NCBI RefSeq assembly: GCF_000771225.1
Contig: NZ_JDTZ01000005.1
Coordinates: forward strand, 62,001-126,000
DNA length: 64,000 bases
Reading direction: 5' to 3'
DNA from: Bifidobacterium pseudolongum subsp. pseudolongum DSM 20099
Lineage (GTDB): Bacteria; Actinomycetota; Actinomycetes; Actinomycetales; Bifidobacteriaceae
Below are positions 10,780 to 19,907 of the stretch, in pieces. The notes beneath the pieces were generated by a model. That model saw only the letters and a list, made by a program, of their open reading frames with translations. It made no database searches and had not been told where the DNA came from. A program made the position numbers and the translations under genes. Each line of letters begins with the position of its first letter. Position 1 is the stretch's first letter.

Positions 10780-11408
10780 TGCGCGACCCCGGCCTTGGCG
10801 AAGTGGCGTCGCATCAGCGTGAGGCCGAAGATGCCGCCCGCGAGCGCGCCGATGACGATCGCGAGCATCGCGCCGGCAAACGTGGCCATGTTGACGTGGT
10901 CGAACAGGCTCGCGATGTAGGCGGAGTCCTTGCCTTTGCGCTCAAGGCTCGCGATGTAGGCGTCTTTCATGAGCCACACCGGCAGAATCGGGCCGACGCA
11001 GCCGAACGAGAACAGCACGTAGCCGCCGAGGAGCGCCGCCTTGTTGCGGTAGGCGCCGAGGCGCGCCACGAGGTCGCCGAGCAGCGGGAACACGATGCCG
11101 GTGACGAGCGATGTGGCGAAGTGCCCGGAGACGAACAGGAACAGTCCCAGCACCATGCCCATCGTGGTGGTCGCGCCGAATGCGCGCACGCGCGCGTTGA
11201 GCAGCATGAACACCGGGCCCGCGAGCAGCGCGGCGAACGCGGGCAGCAGCAGGTTGCCGGCCACGCCGAAGATGATGTTGCTGACGAGTGCGCACAGCGC
11301 CACAATCATGAAATACAGTGCGGAGAACACGCCGATGTTGATGTAGTCGGGCACGGCGAGGCGGCGTTTGGTGTCTTGCGCGGTGGGCAGTGCGGACTGC
11401 TGGGTCAT
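10776..11408 (-). CDS. ECF substrate-binding (S) component, MptD-like
   Basis: A 210-aa, six-helix-type membrane protein resembling the MptD/Trep_Strep family of ECF S components (YINIGVFSALYFMIV near the start; hydrophobic throughout). The ATG at 11408 follows GGAG at 8 nt; 44 further upstream codons are polar and lack a binding site. It heads the S-T-A operon. The substrate is unknown: no riboswitch or biosynthesis gene nearby points to a vitamin. Confidence 0.85.
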   Translation of the reverse strand: MTQQSALPTAQDTKRRLAVPDYINIGVFSALYFMIVALCALVSNIIFGVAGNLLLPAFAALLAGPVFMLLNARVRAFGATTTMGMVLGLFLFVSGHFATSLVTGIVFPLLGDLVARLGAYRNKAALLGGYVLFSFGCVGPILPVWLMKDAYIASLERKGKDSAYIASLFDHVNMATFAGAMLAIVIGALAGGIFGLTLMRRHFAKAGVAQ

Positions 11409-11596
11409 GCGTTGCGCTCCGTTTCGGTGGGGCAGCCCGGCGCGTGCTTGCTTGGTTTTGCGCGCCGCGAAAAGACCGTCATGCGGAAGACTGGCGTCTG
11501 CATGACGGACATGCGCTGCGTTGGTACGTGAATGATTCACAATCTATTGGCCACAAGCGTGTAAAACAAGAGTTTTGCGCAAAGAATCCCCATTAA

Positions 11597-11623
11597 TTCC
11601 ACAATGCGGACTGTATTGTGGAA
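11597..11623. promoter_or_regulatory. Inverted repeat TTCCACAAT-N9-ATTGTGGAA
   Basis: A perfect 9-bp inverted repeat (11597-11605 and 11615-11623) between the divergent ECF and YhgE/Pip operons. It is suited to be an operator for a dimeric regulator, perhaps the TetR protein at the end of the YhgE operon. The rest of 11409-11766 holds only one CACTACCCGTAGC motif (11686-11699) and the RBS. Confidence 0.5.
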
Positions 11624-11766
11624 CTTGGCAGCGCATCACAGGTCGCCCACAGCACAACTGCGCGCACGCCTTCGGCATAACGCTACACTACCCGTAGCGC
11701 TACGTAGAGCGTATCGTTTATGATGGCCCTACGGCACTGTTCACCGTCCGGCAGAAGAGGAGACCC

Positions 11767-14496
11767 ATGCGCAACATATGGTTCATTCTCAAGCGCGACC
11801 TCAAGCGCCTGGTCCGCGTACCCACGGCATGGGTCATCATCTTCGGCCTCACGTTCATCCCCGCACTGTACGCGTGGTTCAACATCGCCGGGTTCTGGGA
11901 CCCGTACGGCAACACATCGGGCATCCGCGTGGCGGTGGCCAACGAAGACAAGGGCGCGGACAGCTCTCTGCTGGGCAAGATGAATCTGGGCGACCAGATC
12001 GTGGGCACCCTCAAGAAGAACCACCAGCTCGGATGGCAATTCATGTCGAAAGCCGAAGCCATGGAGTGCGTCGAATCGGCGCACTGCTACGCCGCCATTG
12101 TGATCCCCGGCGACTTCAGCGAAGCGATGGCCAACGTGCTCACCAGTTCCGGCACACGCCCGCAGCTCGACTATTACGTCAACGAGAAGGCGAACGCCGT
12201 GGCCCCCAAGATCACCGGCGTCGGCGCCACAACTGTGGACCGCCAGGTCAACAGCACCTTCGTCTCCACCGCCAGCAGCGTGATCAGCGGCATCGTCAAC
12301 ACAACCAACACGTCGATCAGCAGTCAGGCAGACAGCTCCGTGCAGCAGGCGCTCGCGCAGATCACCAAAACCAAAGACAACCTGGGCAAGACGCGCACCA
12401 TGATCGCCGACCTGCGCACCACGCTGTCCAACACCAAAACCAAGACCGACGCAGCCGAAAAAGCGCTCGACGGCGTCACCGCTGCCGCCAACTCCGCCGG
12501 CACCGGACTGGCTACCGCCTCCAGCCTGCTCACGAAAACACAATCCGGGCTCAACGGCTTCACCGCAAGCGCCTCCGACCAGCTCGACAAAGGCAGCAAC
12601 CTGTTCCTGCAGGCGAGCGGCCAGGCCACAACCGACGCCACACGCATCACGAACGGCATCCTCACCGCCAACGGCGCCGCCGGCACCGCGCTCAACAGCA
12701 TGACGAGCGTCAACAACGACGTGGCGCAGATCATCGAAGACCTCAAGAATCTGCCAGACAACCCGTTCACCGAAGACATCAACCAGATCGTGGACGACCT
12801 GACCCGCGAAAACCAGAAAGCGGCGGCCACACTCGCCGCGCTCACCCAGCTCAACGATTCCACAAAAACCGCGGCCACCAGTGCGCAAAGCACGATCGAC
12901 CAGTTCTCGCAGACCAGCACGAGCACACTGAACGCGATCAGTGGCGCGCGCAACACGCTCAGCTCGAGCGCGCTGCCACAGCTCAACGCCGGGCTGAGCG
13001 CGCTCGCCGGCACGAGCGGCACGCTCTCCGGCGGCCTGAGCGGCGAAAGCGCGCTCGTCGGCCAAAGCAAGATCGTGCTCACCCAACTCGGGAGCATCTG
13101 CGCCGACGCCGCCGATTCGCTCAAAAGTACCGACGCGCTGCTCGACACGTTCATCGGCAAACTCAACACGGTGGGCACCGATCTCGGCGCGCTCGCCAAT
13201 GTGAACGTGCTCGACGAGATCACCGGCGACGGCGGCTCGCTCAACGCCGAGCGCATCGCGAATTTCATGCTCTCGCCGACCGTGCTGAAAACGCACACGC
13301 TCTACCCCGTGCACACCTACGGCTCCGCGATGGCGCCGCTGTTCACGAGCCTCGCGCTGTGGGTGGGCGCGTTCATGCTCATGGTGCTCATCAAGCTCGA
13401 AGTGGACGACGAAGGCCTCGCCGGGCGGCATGTGACGATGAACCAGACCTACATGGCACGCTGGCTGCTGCTCGCGATGATCGCGGGACTCCAGGGGCTC
13501 GTGTGCTCGATCGGCGACCTGGTCATCGGCGTGCAGACAGTGAACGCGCCCCTGTTCGTGTTCACCGCATGGTTCACCTCGCTCGTCTATGTGTCGATCG
13601 CGTACGCGCTTTCCGCCACGTTCATGCACGTGGGCAAGGCGCTCGTGGTGGCGATGGTCATGCTGCAGATCCCCGGTGCCTCCGGCCTCTACCCCATCGA
13701 GATGATGCCGCACTTCTACCGTGCGCTGTACCCGCTGTTCCCCTTCACCTATTCGATCGACGCGTTCCGCGAGACGATCGGCGGCTTCTACGACGGCCAT
13801 TGGGGCAAGGTGATGCTCACACTGCTGCTGTTCGCAGCGCTGTCGTTCGCGATCGGGCTGGGGCTGCGCCCGCTCATGTCGAACTTCAACCACCTGTTCG
13901 CGCGCGAAATCGAGGAATCGGACATGATTGTGGGCGAGCAGGTGTACACGCCGGTGCACCGCTTCAACCTCTCGCTCGCGATCCGCGTGCTCGCCGACCA
14001 AGCCGGCTACCGCAAAGAGGTAGAGGAGCGCGCCCACCGATTCGCGCACCTCTACCCCAAGCTCATGCGCGGCGCATTGGTGGCCGGGTTCGTGGTGCCG
14101 ATCGTGCTGTTCGTCACGTTCTCGTTCACCGACGGCACCAAGCTCGTCGCGCTCGCCACATGGATCGTCTGGATCCTGCTGATCATCACGTTCCTCATGG
14201 TCGTCGAATCGATCCGCGACAGCCTGCGCCAGCAAGCCGAACTCGGCACCCTCAGCGAACAGTCGCTGCGCGAGCTGATCCTGCACCAGGGCCTGCTGAG
14301 CGGCGGGCACAAGCATAGGCGCCGGTTCAGCGCCGTGATGGCCCAAGGGGCGCCCCACGGTGCGGACGAGGACGACGATTCCCCCGACGTCGAACATCTC
14401 GCGGACTTGGAAGACGCACTCGACATGAACCTTGACCAACTGCGCCATCGCCTGTTCGACGGCCGTAAGCACCACGAAGGGAAGCACGCATCATGA
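11767..14496 (+). CDS. YhgE/Pip family membrane protein 1
   Basis: A 909-aa membrane protein of the YhgE/Pip family. It has one N-terminal membrane segment (about residues 18-35, then WFNIAGFWDPYGNT, the family signature), a long extracellular helical region rich in Ser/Thr/Asn (about 150-480), and a cluster of five to six membrane segments (about 510-700). This copy carries an extra C-terminal part with two more hydrophobic segments (about 775-815) and an acidic/His-rich tail. The RBS is AGGAG. It overlaps the next gene by 4 bp. Family members act as phage receptors in lactococci and as type VII-linked export factors; the role here is unknown. Confidence 0.88.
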   Translation: MRNIWFILKRDLKRLVRVPTAWVIIFGLTFIPALYAWFNIAGFWDPYGNTSGIRVAVANEDKGADSSLLGKMNLGDQIVGTLKKNHQLGWQFMSKAEAMECVESAHCYAAIVIPGDFSEAMANVLTSSGTRPQLDYYVNEKANAVAPKITGVGATTVDRQVNSTFVSTASSVISGIVNTTNTSISSQADSSVQQALAQITKTKDNLGKTRTMIADLRTTLSNTKTKTDAAEKALDGVTAAANSAGTGLATASSLLTKTQSGLNGFTASASDQLDKGSNLFLQASGQATTDATRITNGILTANGAAGTALNSMTSVNNDVAQIIEDLKNLPDNPFTEDINQIVDDLTRENQKAAATLAALTQLNDSTKTAATSAQSTIDQFSQTSTSTLNAISGARNTLSSSALPQLNAGLSALAGTSGTLSGGLSGESALVGQSKIVLTQLGSICADAADSLKSTDALLDTFIGKLNTVGTDLGALANVNVLDEITGDGGSLNAERIANFMLSPTVLKTHTLYPVHTYGSAMAPLFTSLALWVGAFMLMVLIKLEVDDEGLAGRHVTMNQTYMARWLLLAMIAGLQGLVCSIGDLVIGVQTVNAPLFVFTAWFTSLVYVSIAYALSATFMHVGKALVVAMVMLQIPGASGLYPIEMMPHFYRALYPLFPFTYSIDAFRETIGGFYDGHWGKVMLTLLLFAALSFAIGLGLRPLMSNFNHLFAREIEESDMIVGEQVYTPVHRFNLSLAIRVLADQAGYRKEVEERAHRFAHLYPKLMRGALVAGFVVPIVLFVTFSFTDGTKLVALATWIVWILLIITFLMVVESIRDSLRQQAELGTLSEQSLRELILHQGLLSGGHKHRRRFSAVMAQGAPHGADEDDDSPDVEHLADLEDALDMNLDQLRHRLFDGRKHHEGKHAS

Positions 14497-16694
14497 GCAT
14501 GATCGGCAAGATCTTCGTCAGCGACGTCAAACACATCACCAGCAACATCGTCTCGATCATCATCGTGATCGGCCTGACCGTGATCCCCGGCCTGTTCACC
14601 TGGTTCAACGTGGCAGCTTGCTGGGACCCCTTCGCCAACACCCGCAACCTGCAGTTCGCCATCGCGAACGAAGACGACGGGTACAAGGGCGACCTGCTGC
14701 CCGTGCGCGTCGACATCGGCAGCCAGGTGATCAACACACTACGCGCCAATTCACAGCTCGACTGGACCTTCACCAAAACCGCGCAGGACGCAATCGAAGG
14801 CACCAAATCGGGCAAATACTATGCAGCCGTGGTGATTCCCAAAGGCTTCAGCAAGACGATGATGACGTTCTTCACGAACGACGCGCAGCACGCCACACTC
14901 GACTACTACAACAACGAGAAACTCAACGCGCTCGCCCCCAAGGTCACCGGGCAGGGCGCCGACGAGATCTCCGCGCAGATCAACGAGATGTTCGCCAAAA
15001 CACTTACGGGCACCGCGCTCGACATCGCCTCGTCGATGCTCGATTCGCTCAGCAAACCGGAGGCGCAGAGCCGGCTGAAGGATTTCAACGCGAACATCGG
15101 CGAGCTGTCGGGCACACTCAACGAAAGCGCCTCCACATTGCGCGCGTACGCCGGCCTGACCGACTCCGCCCAGACGCTGCTCAGCAGTTCGCAGCAGCTC
15201 ATCGGGCAGGCCGGCGACACCGCCGAAGACGCGGCGGGCAAAATGGGCGACGCCAAAAAGGCGGTGGGTGACCTGACCGGCGCGCTCGATACCTCCGTGG
15301 CGGCGGTCGGCGACGCGCTCGACGCCAGCTCAAGCAGCCTCGAGGCGCTTTCCGGGCGCGTCGACACACTGTTCAGCAGCGTGGATGGCCAAGCCAACGC
15401 CGCCGTGGCCGCGATCAAGGACCAGTCCGGCAACATCGCGGCGGAAAGCAAGGCCTACGCCGCCACACGCGACCGCCTGCAGGCACTCCTCGACGGATCG
15501 TCGCTGCCGGAAAACGGCTTGGTGCGCCAAGGGATCCAATCGTTCATCAACCGCCTCGACGCCGTCTCGAAGACGTTGGGAAATCTGGCGAGCACACTCG
15601 ACGCGGCCGCCGCCGACATCACCGACCATGTGGATGTCAACGGCGATACGCGCGCGTCGATCAAAGACCTCGCCGCGCAGGCCGGGGCTGCGATCAGCGG
15701 CATCAGCGGCGACTTCGACTCGACGATCAAGCCTGACCTCGCGCAGATGAACAGCTCGTTCACCAGCGCGGCGCAGCAGATCAACACGAGCGTGGGCACG
15801 GCGAAGGACGCGCTCGGCGACCTCGACAGCGCGGGCGAGAGTGCGAAAACACAGCTGACGAGCGTGCGCACACTGATCGACGATTCCGCGACCGACCTCG
15901 AAAACGCCGGCAAGAAGCTCTCCGACTTCAACGGCCAGCTCAACAAGGCACTGACGACCGGGGACATGGGGATGGTCAAGCAGGTGCTCAGCGGCAATTC
16001 CAATGCGCTCGCCACCACGCTTTCGGCACCCGTGGAGTTGAAGACGAAGAGGCTGTTCCCGGTGGAGAACTTCGGCGCGGCGTTGACGCCGTTCTACACG
16101 TTCCTGCCGCTGTGGGTGGGGGCGCTGCTGCTCGTGGTCACGCTCAAGACGAGCCTTTCGGCCAAGCGCAGCAAGGAATTGGGCGACCCGAAGCCATGGC
16201 AGGAGTTCCTGGGCCATTACGGTGTGTTCGCCTGCATCGCGCTGATGCAGAGCACGTTCTCATGCGCCGGCACGCTGCTGTTCCTGCGCGTACAGTCGGT
16301 GCACCCCATGTTGTTCATGCTCACCGGCTGGTTCAGCTCGCTCGTGTATTCGTTCTTCACCTACACGCTTGTGGCAAGCTTCAGCAACGTGGGCAAGGCG
16401 ATCGGCGTACTCTTCCTGGTCATGCAGATCTCCGGTTCCGACGCGGCGTACCCGCTCGCGATCCTGCCGAAGTTCGTGAGTGACCTCAGCCCGTTCCTGC
16501 CGGTCACGTATTCGGTCACGGCGTTGCGCGGCGCGATCGCCGGCATCTATGAAAACGACTATTGGATAGCCATGGGCAAACTCGCGCTGTTCCTGGTGCC
16601 GCTGCTGCTCATCGGACTGCTGCTGCGGCCAAGCTTGGGCAAGTTCAACGCATGGTACAGCGCCAAGGTGGAAAGCACGAAACTGGTCGGCTGA
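14493..16694 (+). CDS. YhgE/Pip family membrane protein 2
   Basis: A 733-aa paralogue of the preceding protein with the same plan: an N-terminal membrane segment followed by WFNVAACWDPFANT, a long extracellular helical middle, and about five C-terminal membrane segments ending at LLRPSLGKFNAWYS. It lacks the extra C-terminal two-segment domain of its partner. The start overlaps the upstream gene by 4 bp (ATGA), so the two are very probably made together and may form a heteromer. Confidence 0.88.
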   Translation: MSMIGKIFVSDVKHITSNIVSIIIVIGLTVIPGLFTWFNVAACWDPFANTRNLQFAIANEDDGYKGDLLPVRVDIGSQVINTLRANSQLDWTFTKTAQDAIEGTKSGKYYAAVVIPKGFSKTMMTFFTNDAQHATLDYYNNEKLNALAPKVTGQGADEISAQINEMFAKTLTGTALDIASSMLDSLSKPEAQSRLKDFNANIGELSGTLNESASTLRAYAGLTDSAQTLLSSSQQLIGQAGDTAEDAAGKMGDAKKAVGDLTGALDTSVAAVGDALDASSSSLEALSGRVDTLFSSVDGQANAAVAAIKDQSGNIAAESKAYAATRDRLQALLDGSSLPENGLVRQGIQSFINRLDAVSKTLGNLASTLDAAAADITDHVDVNGDTRASIKDLAAQAGAAISGISGDFDSTIKPDLAQMNSSFTSAAQQINTSVGTAKDALGDLDSAGESAKTQLTSVRTLIDDSATDLENAGKKLSDFNGQLNKALTTGDMGMVKQVLSGNSNALATTLSAPVELKTKRLFPVENFGAALTPFYTFLPLWVGALLLVVTLKTSLSAKRSKELGDPKPWQEFLGHYGVFACIALMQSTFSCAGTLLFLRVQSVHPMLFMLTGWFSSLVYSFFTYTLVASFSNVGKAIGVLFLVMQISGSDAAYPLAILPKFVSDLSPFLPVTYSVTALRGAIAGIYENDYWIAMGKLALFLVPLLLIGLLLRPSLGKFNAWYSAKVESTKLVG

Positions 16695-16704
16695 AGGGAT
16701 GGGC

Positions 16705-17286
16705 ATGAATATGAAAGAGACGAAAGAGCAGCAGCGCGAGCGTACCGACAGCAAGATCATGCGCGCCACGTTGGAGATCATCATCGCCCAAGGCATTGGC
16801 GCGGTCAACATCGAATCAGTGGCGCGGCGGTCGGGTGTGGCCAAGACCACGATCTACCGCCGGTACGCCAATACCGACGACCTGATCCGGCACCTCACGC
16901 TCACCGTGGCGCCGTCGCTGGATTTCTCCGCGCTCGAGCCGTCGCGTGAATCATTGCGCACCGTGTTACAGCACATCATCGACTGTTTCGACGAGGAATT
17001 CGAACTCAAGGCGATTGGCGTCGTGCTGTCTTCGGAGAACGCCCACTTGCGCAACATCGCGAAGAGTGTGATCGAGCCGGCGGCCGAACGGTTCTACGAT
17101 TTTCTGCGCCGGGGCATGGCGATCGGCGCGTTCCGCGATGGGCTCGACGCGCCGTTCCTGTTCCAGACCGTGCTCGGTTCGATGCTCGCGTACAAGGCGC
17201 TCGGCACCTCGTCCGCGGCCCCGCACGCCGATTGGGCGGGCAACATGACGGGGTTGTTGTGGGCGTCCATCCGGCCTGCGCAATAA
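16705..17286 (+). CDS. TetR-family regulator of the YhgE/Pip operon
   Basis: A predicted 193-aa repressor. The HTH covers roughly residues 8-55 (KIMRATLEIIIAQGIGAVNI, then ARRSGVAKTTIYRRY). GAAGGGA ends right at the first possible ATG (16699), so the ATG at 16705, with normal spacing, is preferred. It begins 10 bp after the second YhgE/Pip gene and probably autoregulates the operon; the palindrome at 11597-11623 is a candidate site. The ligand is unknown. Confidence 0.87.
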   Translation: MNMKETKEQQRERTDSKIMRATLEIIIAQGIGAVNIESVARRSGVAKTTIYRRYANTDDLIRHLTLTVAPSLDFSALEPSRESLRTVLQHIIDCFDEEFELKAIGVVLSSENAHLRNIAKSVIEPAAERFYDFLRRGMAIGAFRDGLDAPFLFQTVLGSMLAYKALGTSSAAPHADWAGNMTGLLWASIRPAQ

Positions 17287-17403
17287 TTCACAGAAGACTT
17301 TCAGAATTCTCCACCGTTCTCTCAAGACAGCCGTGGTTATATTGAAGACATCAGCCGAACAGCTGACATAACTGAAACCTTCTTTCTTCTCTTTCCTCTC
17401 TCA

Positions 17404-17436
17404 AGAGACCCGACCACTTCCCTTGGCCGGGTCTCT
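17404..17436 (+). terminator. Rho-independent terminator
   Basis: The stem AGAGACCCG/CGGGTCTCT (17404-17412 and 17428-17436) is followed by TTCGTT. It sits about 120 bp after the TetR gene, leaving room for a separate short transcript (see findings). Confidence 0.75.
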
Positions 17437-17515
17437 TTCGTTATGCGGCCAAACGGTTGGAGTCAGTATGTGCGGCCCTCACCGCCACGCTCCTGAACGC
17501 CATATGCCCCCTTAT

Positions 17516-17712
17516 GATGGACGTCCCTGTCTGAGCTCAGACACAGGCTACCGCCGATTGCGCCCTACATAGCTGTTGGTGTCTAAGCTCAGTCACGGAA
17601 GGTCGCCACAGCTGCCCAAGATGGACGTTGGTGTCTGAGGTCACCCATAAACGTCCATCAATCGCGCCCTACACAGCTGTTGGTGTCTGACCATCGACAC
17701 CAACAGCCATAG
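17516..17712. repeat. Tandem array 2, four 52-bp hairpin units
   Basis: TGTCT recurs at 17528, 17580, 17632 and 17684, exactly 52 bp apart. Each unit can fold; the last has GGTGTC facing GACACC (GCTGTTGGTGTC ... GACACCAACAGC) and the third GATGGACGTT facing AACGTCCATC. Together with the terminator at 17404, this accounts for the gene-free stretch 17287-17729. Confidence 0.88.
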
Positions 17713-17729
17713 CAGATGAGGGCGGCGGG

Positions 17730-18398
17730 TTACGCAGCAACCTCATCGGCACCTGCACTCAGCGGCCGCAGCAGGGTGCGCCGCAGCACGGGTACCGAAA
17801 GCAGCGTCAGGTACGCGATCGAGAACAGACAGCCCGCAAGCACATCACTCGCATAGTGCACGCCAAGATACACACGCGTGAACATGATGACCGGCACAAT
17901 CGCGCCCAACGCCACGATGAGCGCCCAAACAGCGGCGGTATGGCGCCGGTAGTGGTACAGCAGATAGATGAGGAATCCGTAGAAGGCGGTGGCTGCCATC
18001 GCATGCCCGGAGGGGAAGCTGAAGCCGCGCTCCACAACCAGATGCTCCACCGAGGGCCGTGGCCGTTGCACAATCGCCTTGATGACCTCGTTCAGCGCGG
18101 CCTCCACCGCCAGATTGAGCGCGATCGCCACACCGATGCGCACATGGTGGCGCACAGCAAGCACGATGAGCAACACCATGGCGATCACGATGAGCCCCAC
18201 CGCGCTCGCAAGTTGCGTGAACGCACGGACCACCGGCGTGAGCCCCGGGCTGATCATGTGTGTGTGGATCCAGTCGTAGATGGCGGTGTCCATGGGCAGG
18301 ATGTGGTACGTGTGCACGGCCACGCCGAGCGCGACGGCGCCGGCGAGGCACAGCACACCGAGAATCTGCCAGCCGAATCGTGAAAAGAAAGCATGCAT
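17730..18398 (-). CDS. PAP2-family membrane phosphatase
   Basis: A 222-aa integral membrane phosphatase of the PAP2 superfamily, probably acting on lipid pyrophosphates or phosphatidic acid at the outer face. All three motifs are present: KAIVQRPRP, PSGH and RVYLGVHYASDV (catalytic Arg-His-Asp). There are about six hydrophobic segments. The start at 18398 is the first Met next to the first membrane segment; the RBS is weak and an ATG at 18446 is possible. It is divergent from the next small gene. A role in undecaprenyl phosphate recycling is possible but unproven. Confidence 0.9.
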   Translation of the reverse strand: MHAFFSRFGWQILGVLCLAGAVALGVAVHTYHILPMDTAIYDWIHTHMISPGLTPVVRAFTQLASAVGLIVIAMVLLIVLAVRHHVRIGVAIALNLAVEAALNEVIKAIVQRPRPSVEHLVVERGFSFPSGHAMAATAFYGFLIYLLYHYRRHTAAVWALIVALGAIVPVIMFTRVYLGVHYASDVLAGCLFSIAYLTLLSVPVLRRTLLRPLSAGADEVAA

Positions 18399-18506
18399 AA
18401 GCGCCCACTGTACGCGCGGCGCGGCATGTCTGCGGGCAATGGGCATAATGGCGCACAGAGAGAGTCGAACATCAGTTCGATTGATTGATAAGGAGTGGAT
18501 GATCCC

Positions 18507-18911
18507 ATGCGTACGTGGAGGCGGTTCTACAGGCGGCACCGCATAGCGGTCACGGCGGCGGTGCTCGGGGTGGCGGCCCTCGTATTGGTGGGCCGGGTGC
18601 CCCTGATGCCCGACGCCGACGCGCTGTTCACACCGGTGAGCGGGGTGAGCACGCTCGTGGCGAGCCCGGTCGCCGGCGGTGCGCTGTTGTTCCGGCAACG
18701 CTCACGCAAAGCGATCCGCTGGTATGCGCTCGCGATGCTTGCGGGGGCCACGGCGCCGATGCTGTATGGCTACTTCCACAACATCCTGCCCGATACACCC
18801 ATGCCATCGACGGTGGGCGACGTGGTGGCCATGCTCTCCTCCTTTGCCCCTGCCCTGCTGTTTGTGGGCGGCGCGCTGCTCGGCTACTGGCTCGCCCGCC
18901 GCCGTTGGTAG
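18507..18911 (+). CDS. Small membrane protein of unknown function
   Basis: A 134-aa protein with four hydrophobic segments and a basic N-terminus (MRTWRRFYRRHR). AAGGAG lies 11 nt before the ATG at 18507; a GTG at 18495 is also in frame but overlaps the RBS. It is divergent from the PAP2 gene and followed by a good terminator. I recognise no family. Confidence 0.7.
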   Translation: MRTWRRFYRRHRIAVTAAVLGVAALVLVGRVPLMPDADALFTPVSGVSTLVASPVAGGALLFRQRSRKAIRWYALAMLAGATAPMLYGYFHNILPDTPMPSTVGDVVAMLSSFAPALLFVGGALLGYWLARRRW

Positions 18912-18930
18912 GCGCATAAAGGAAAAAGAA

Positions 18931-18969
18931 ATGAGGCCCGGCCGAAGGGGTTCAAAAGCCGGGCCTCAT
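18931..18969 (+). terminator. Rho-independent-type terminator
   Basis: A 12-bp stem ATGAGGCCCGGC/GCCGGGCCTCAT (18931-18942 and 18958-18969), 20 bp after the small membrane protein gene. Confidence 0.8.
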
Positions 18970-19095
18970 AGAGAGGGAAGAAGAAGAGAAGATATTCAGT
19001 TTTCCACCAACCTTGCGGCCGGTGATTACATGGTACCCACCCCACTCTTGGCGTTCCTGTAAAGCAACCTCAAAATCCTCTGTGAATCGATGCGC

Positions 19096-19480
19096 TCAGC
19101 CGGTGATCTCCACAGTGTTGCCTTCCGCATCCAGAATGCAGCTTTCGTAATAGCCGTCTCCGGTGACGCGCGGACCGCTGATTTTCTCATATCCGTCCGC
19201 CACGAGCTGCGCGGTGAGTTCATCCACGCGCTCTCGCGAGCCGACGTTGAACGCGACGTGCGCATACCCACGCGCACCGCGATCCACCGGGCGCGCGATC
19301 GCGTCGTTATGCCATGACCTCCAGGCGCGTATTGCCGCCGTCGAATGTGATGAAGTACGACGAGAACCCGGTCCGCGGATTCTCATACCGCTCGCCGCGC
19401 ACGCCGTCGAAATACTGTTCGTAGAAACGCGCGCCGCGCTCCAGATCCTCCACGTACACAGCCGCATGATCGATGAACAT
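19096..19480 (-). pseudogene. VOC/glyoxalase-family protein, frameshifted
   Basis: Two frames together give a normal VOC protein of about 128 aa. The first part starts at 19480 after AAGGAG (MFIDHAAVYVEDLERGARFY...) and runs to GNTRLEVMA, then stops. The second part, in the next frame, continues HNDAIARPVDRGARGYAHVAF... to the end at 19096. Removing one base from the GG at about 19312 rejoins LEVM-HNDAIAR, the expected continuation. The family covers dioxygenases and resistance or glyoxalase-type enzymes; the substrate is unknown. Sequencing error is the alternative to true loss. Confidence 0.82.
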
Positions 19481-19601
19481 GTGCTCTCCTTACTGTTTTC
19501 GCCCTTCCATTGTATGGAGCCGCGCCGGCGGCTTTTCCGTCCACCGCACAAATCGATGTTGGATCACCTCAACCGGATTTGCCTACGACGTGCATCAGTC
19601 A

Positions 19602-19871
19602 CTATCTGCGAATGCTGATGCCATCGTAATGCACCCCAAATGCAGCGGCCACATAGCCCGGCACCGCGGTGCACGTGGCGCATGCCACCGTAAGCCATAC
19701 AGGCGCGTCAATCGCGGATGTGGTCACAGTCAGCACATACGCCACCACACCCATCACCATGCATGCCACATACACCACTGTGCGCGTACGCGGACTGAAT
19801 GTCGGGGTGAAATCGTCATCGCTCTCCACATCCGCATGTGCATCATCCATCAGGCTCTGAGTATCATCCAA
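19602..19871 (-). CDS. Small two-TM protein, possibly holin-like
   Basis: An 89-aa protein with an acidic N-terminus and two hydrophobic segments (about 32-52 and 58-78). The start is TTG at 19871 with AGGAGG 9 nt upstream. It lies 36 bp after the GH25 lysin gene on the same strand, the order of phage lysis cassettes. This context suggests a holin, but the sequence has no diagnostic motif. Confidence 0.55.
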   Translation of the reverse strand: MDDTQSLMDDAHADVESDDDFTPTFSPRTRTVVYVACMVMGVVAYVLTVTTSAIDAPVWLTVACATCTAVPGYVAAAFGVHYDGISIRR

Positions 19872-19907
19872 TAAGCCTCACCTCCTTTCACGCAACAAGT
19901 CACCAAA

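Noticed and set aside
11683..14487. 934-codon minus-strand ORF
   Set aside because: It is the antisense shadow of the YhgE/Pip gene, with His/Arg/Glu/Asp-biased composition and no motifs.
17287..17729. Protein-coding genes in the spacer
   Set aside because: Only very short frames crossing the 52-bp repeats exist; none has an RBS or a recognisable composition.
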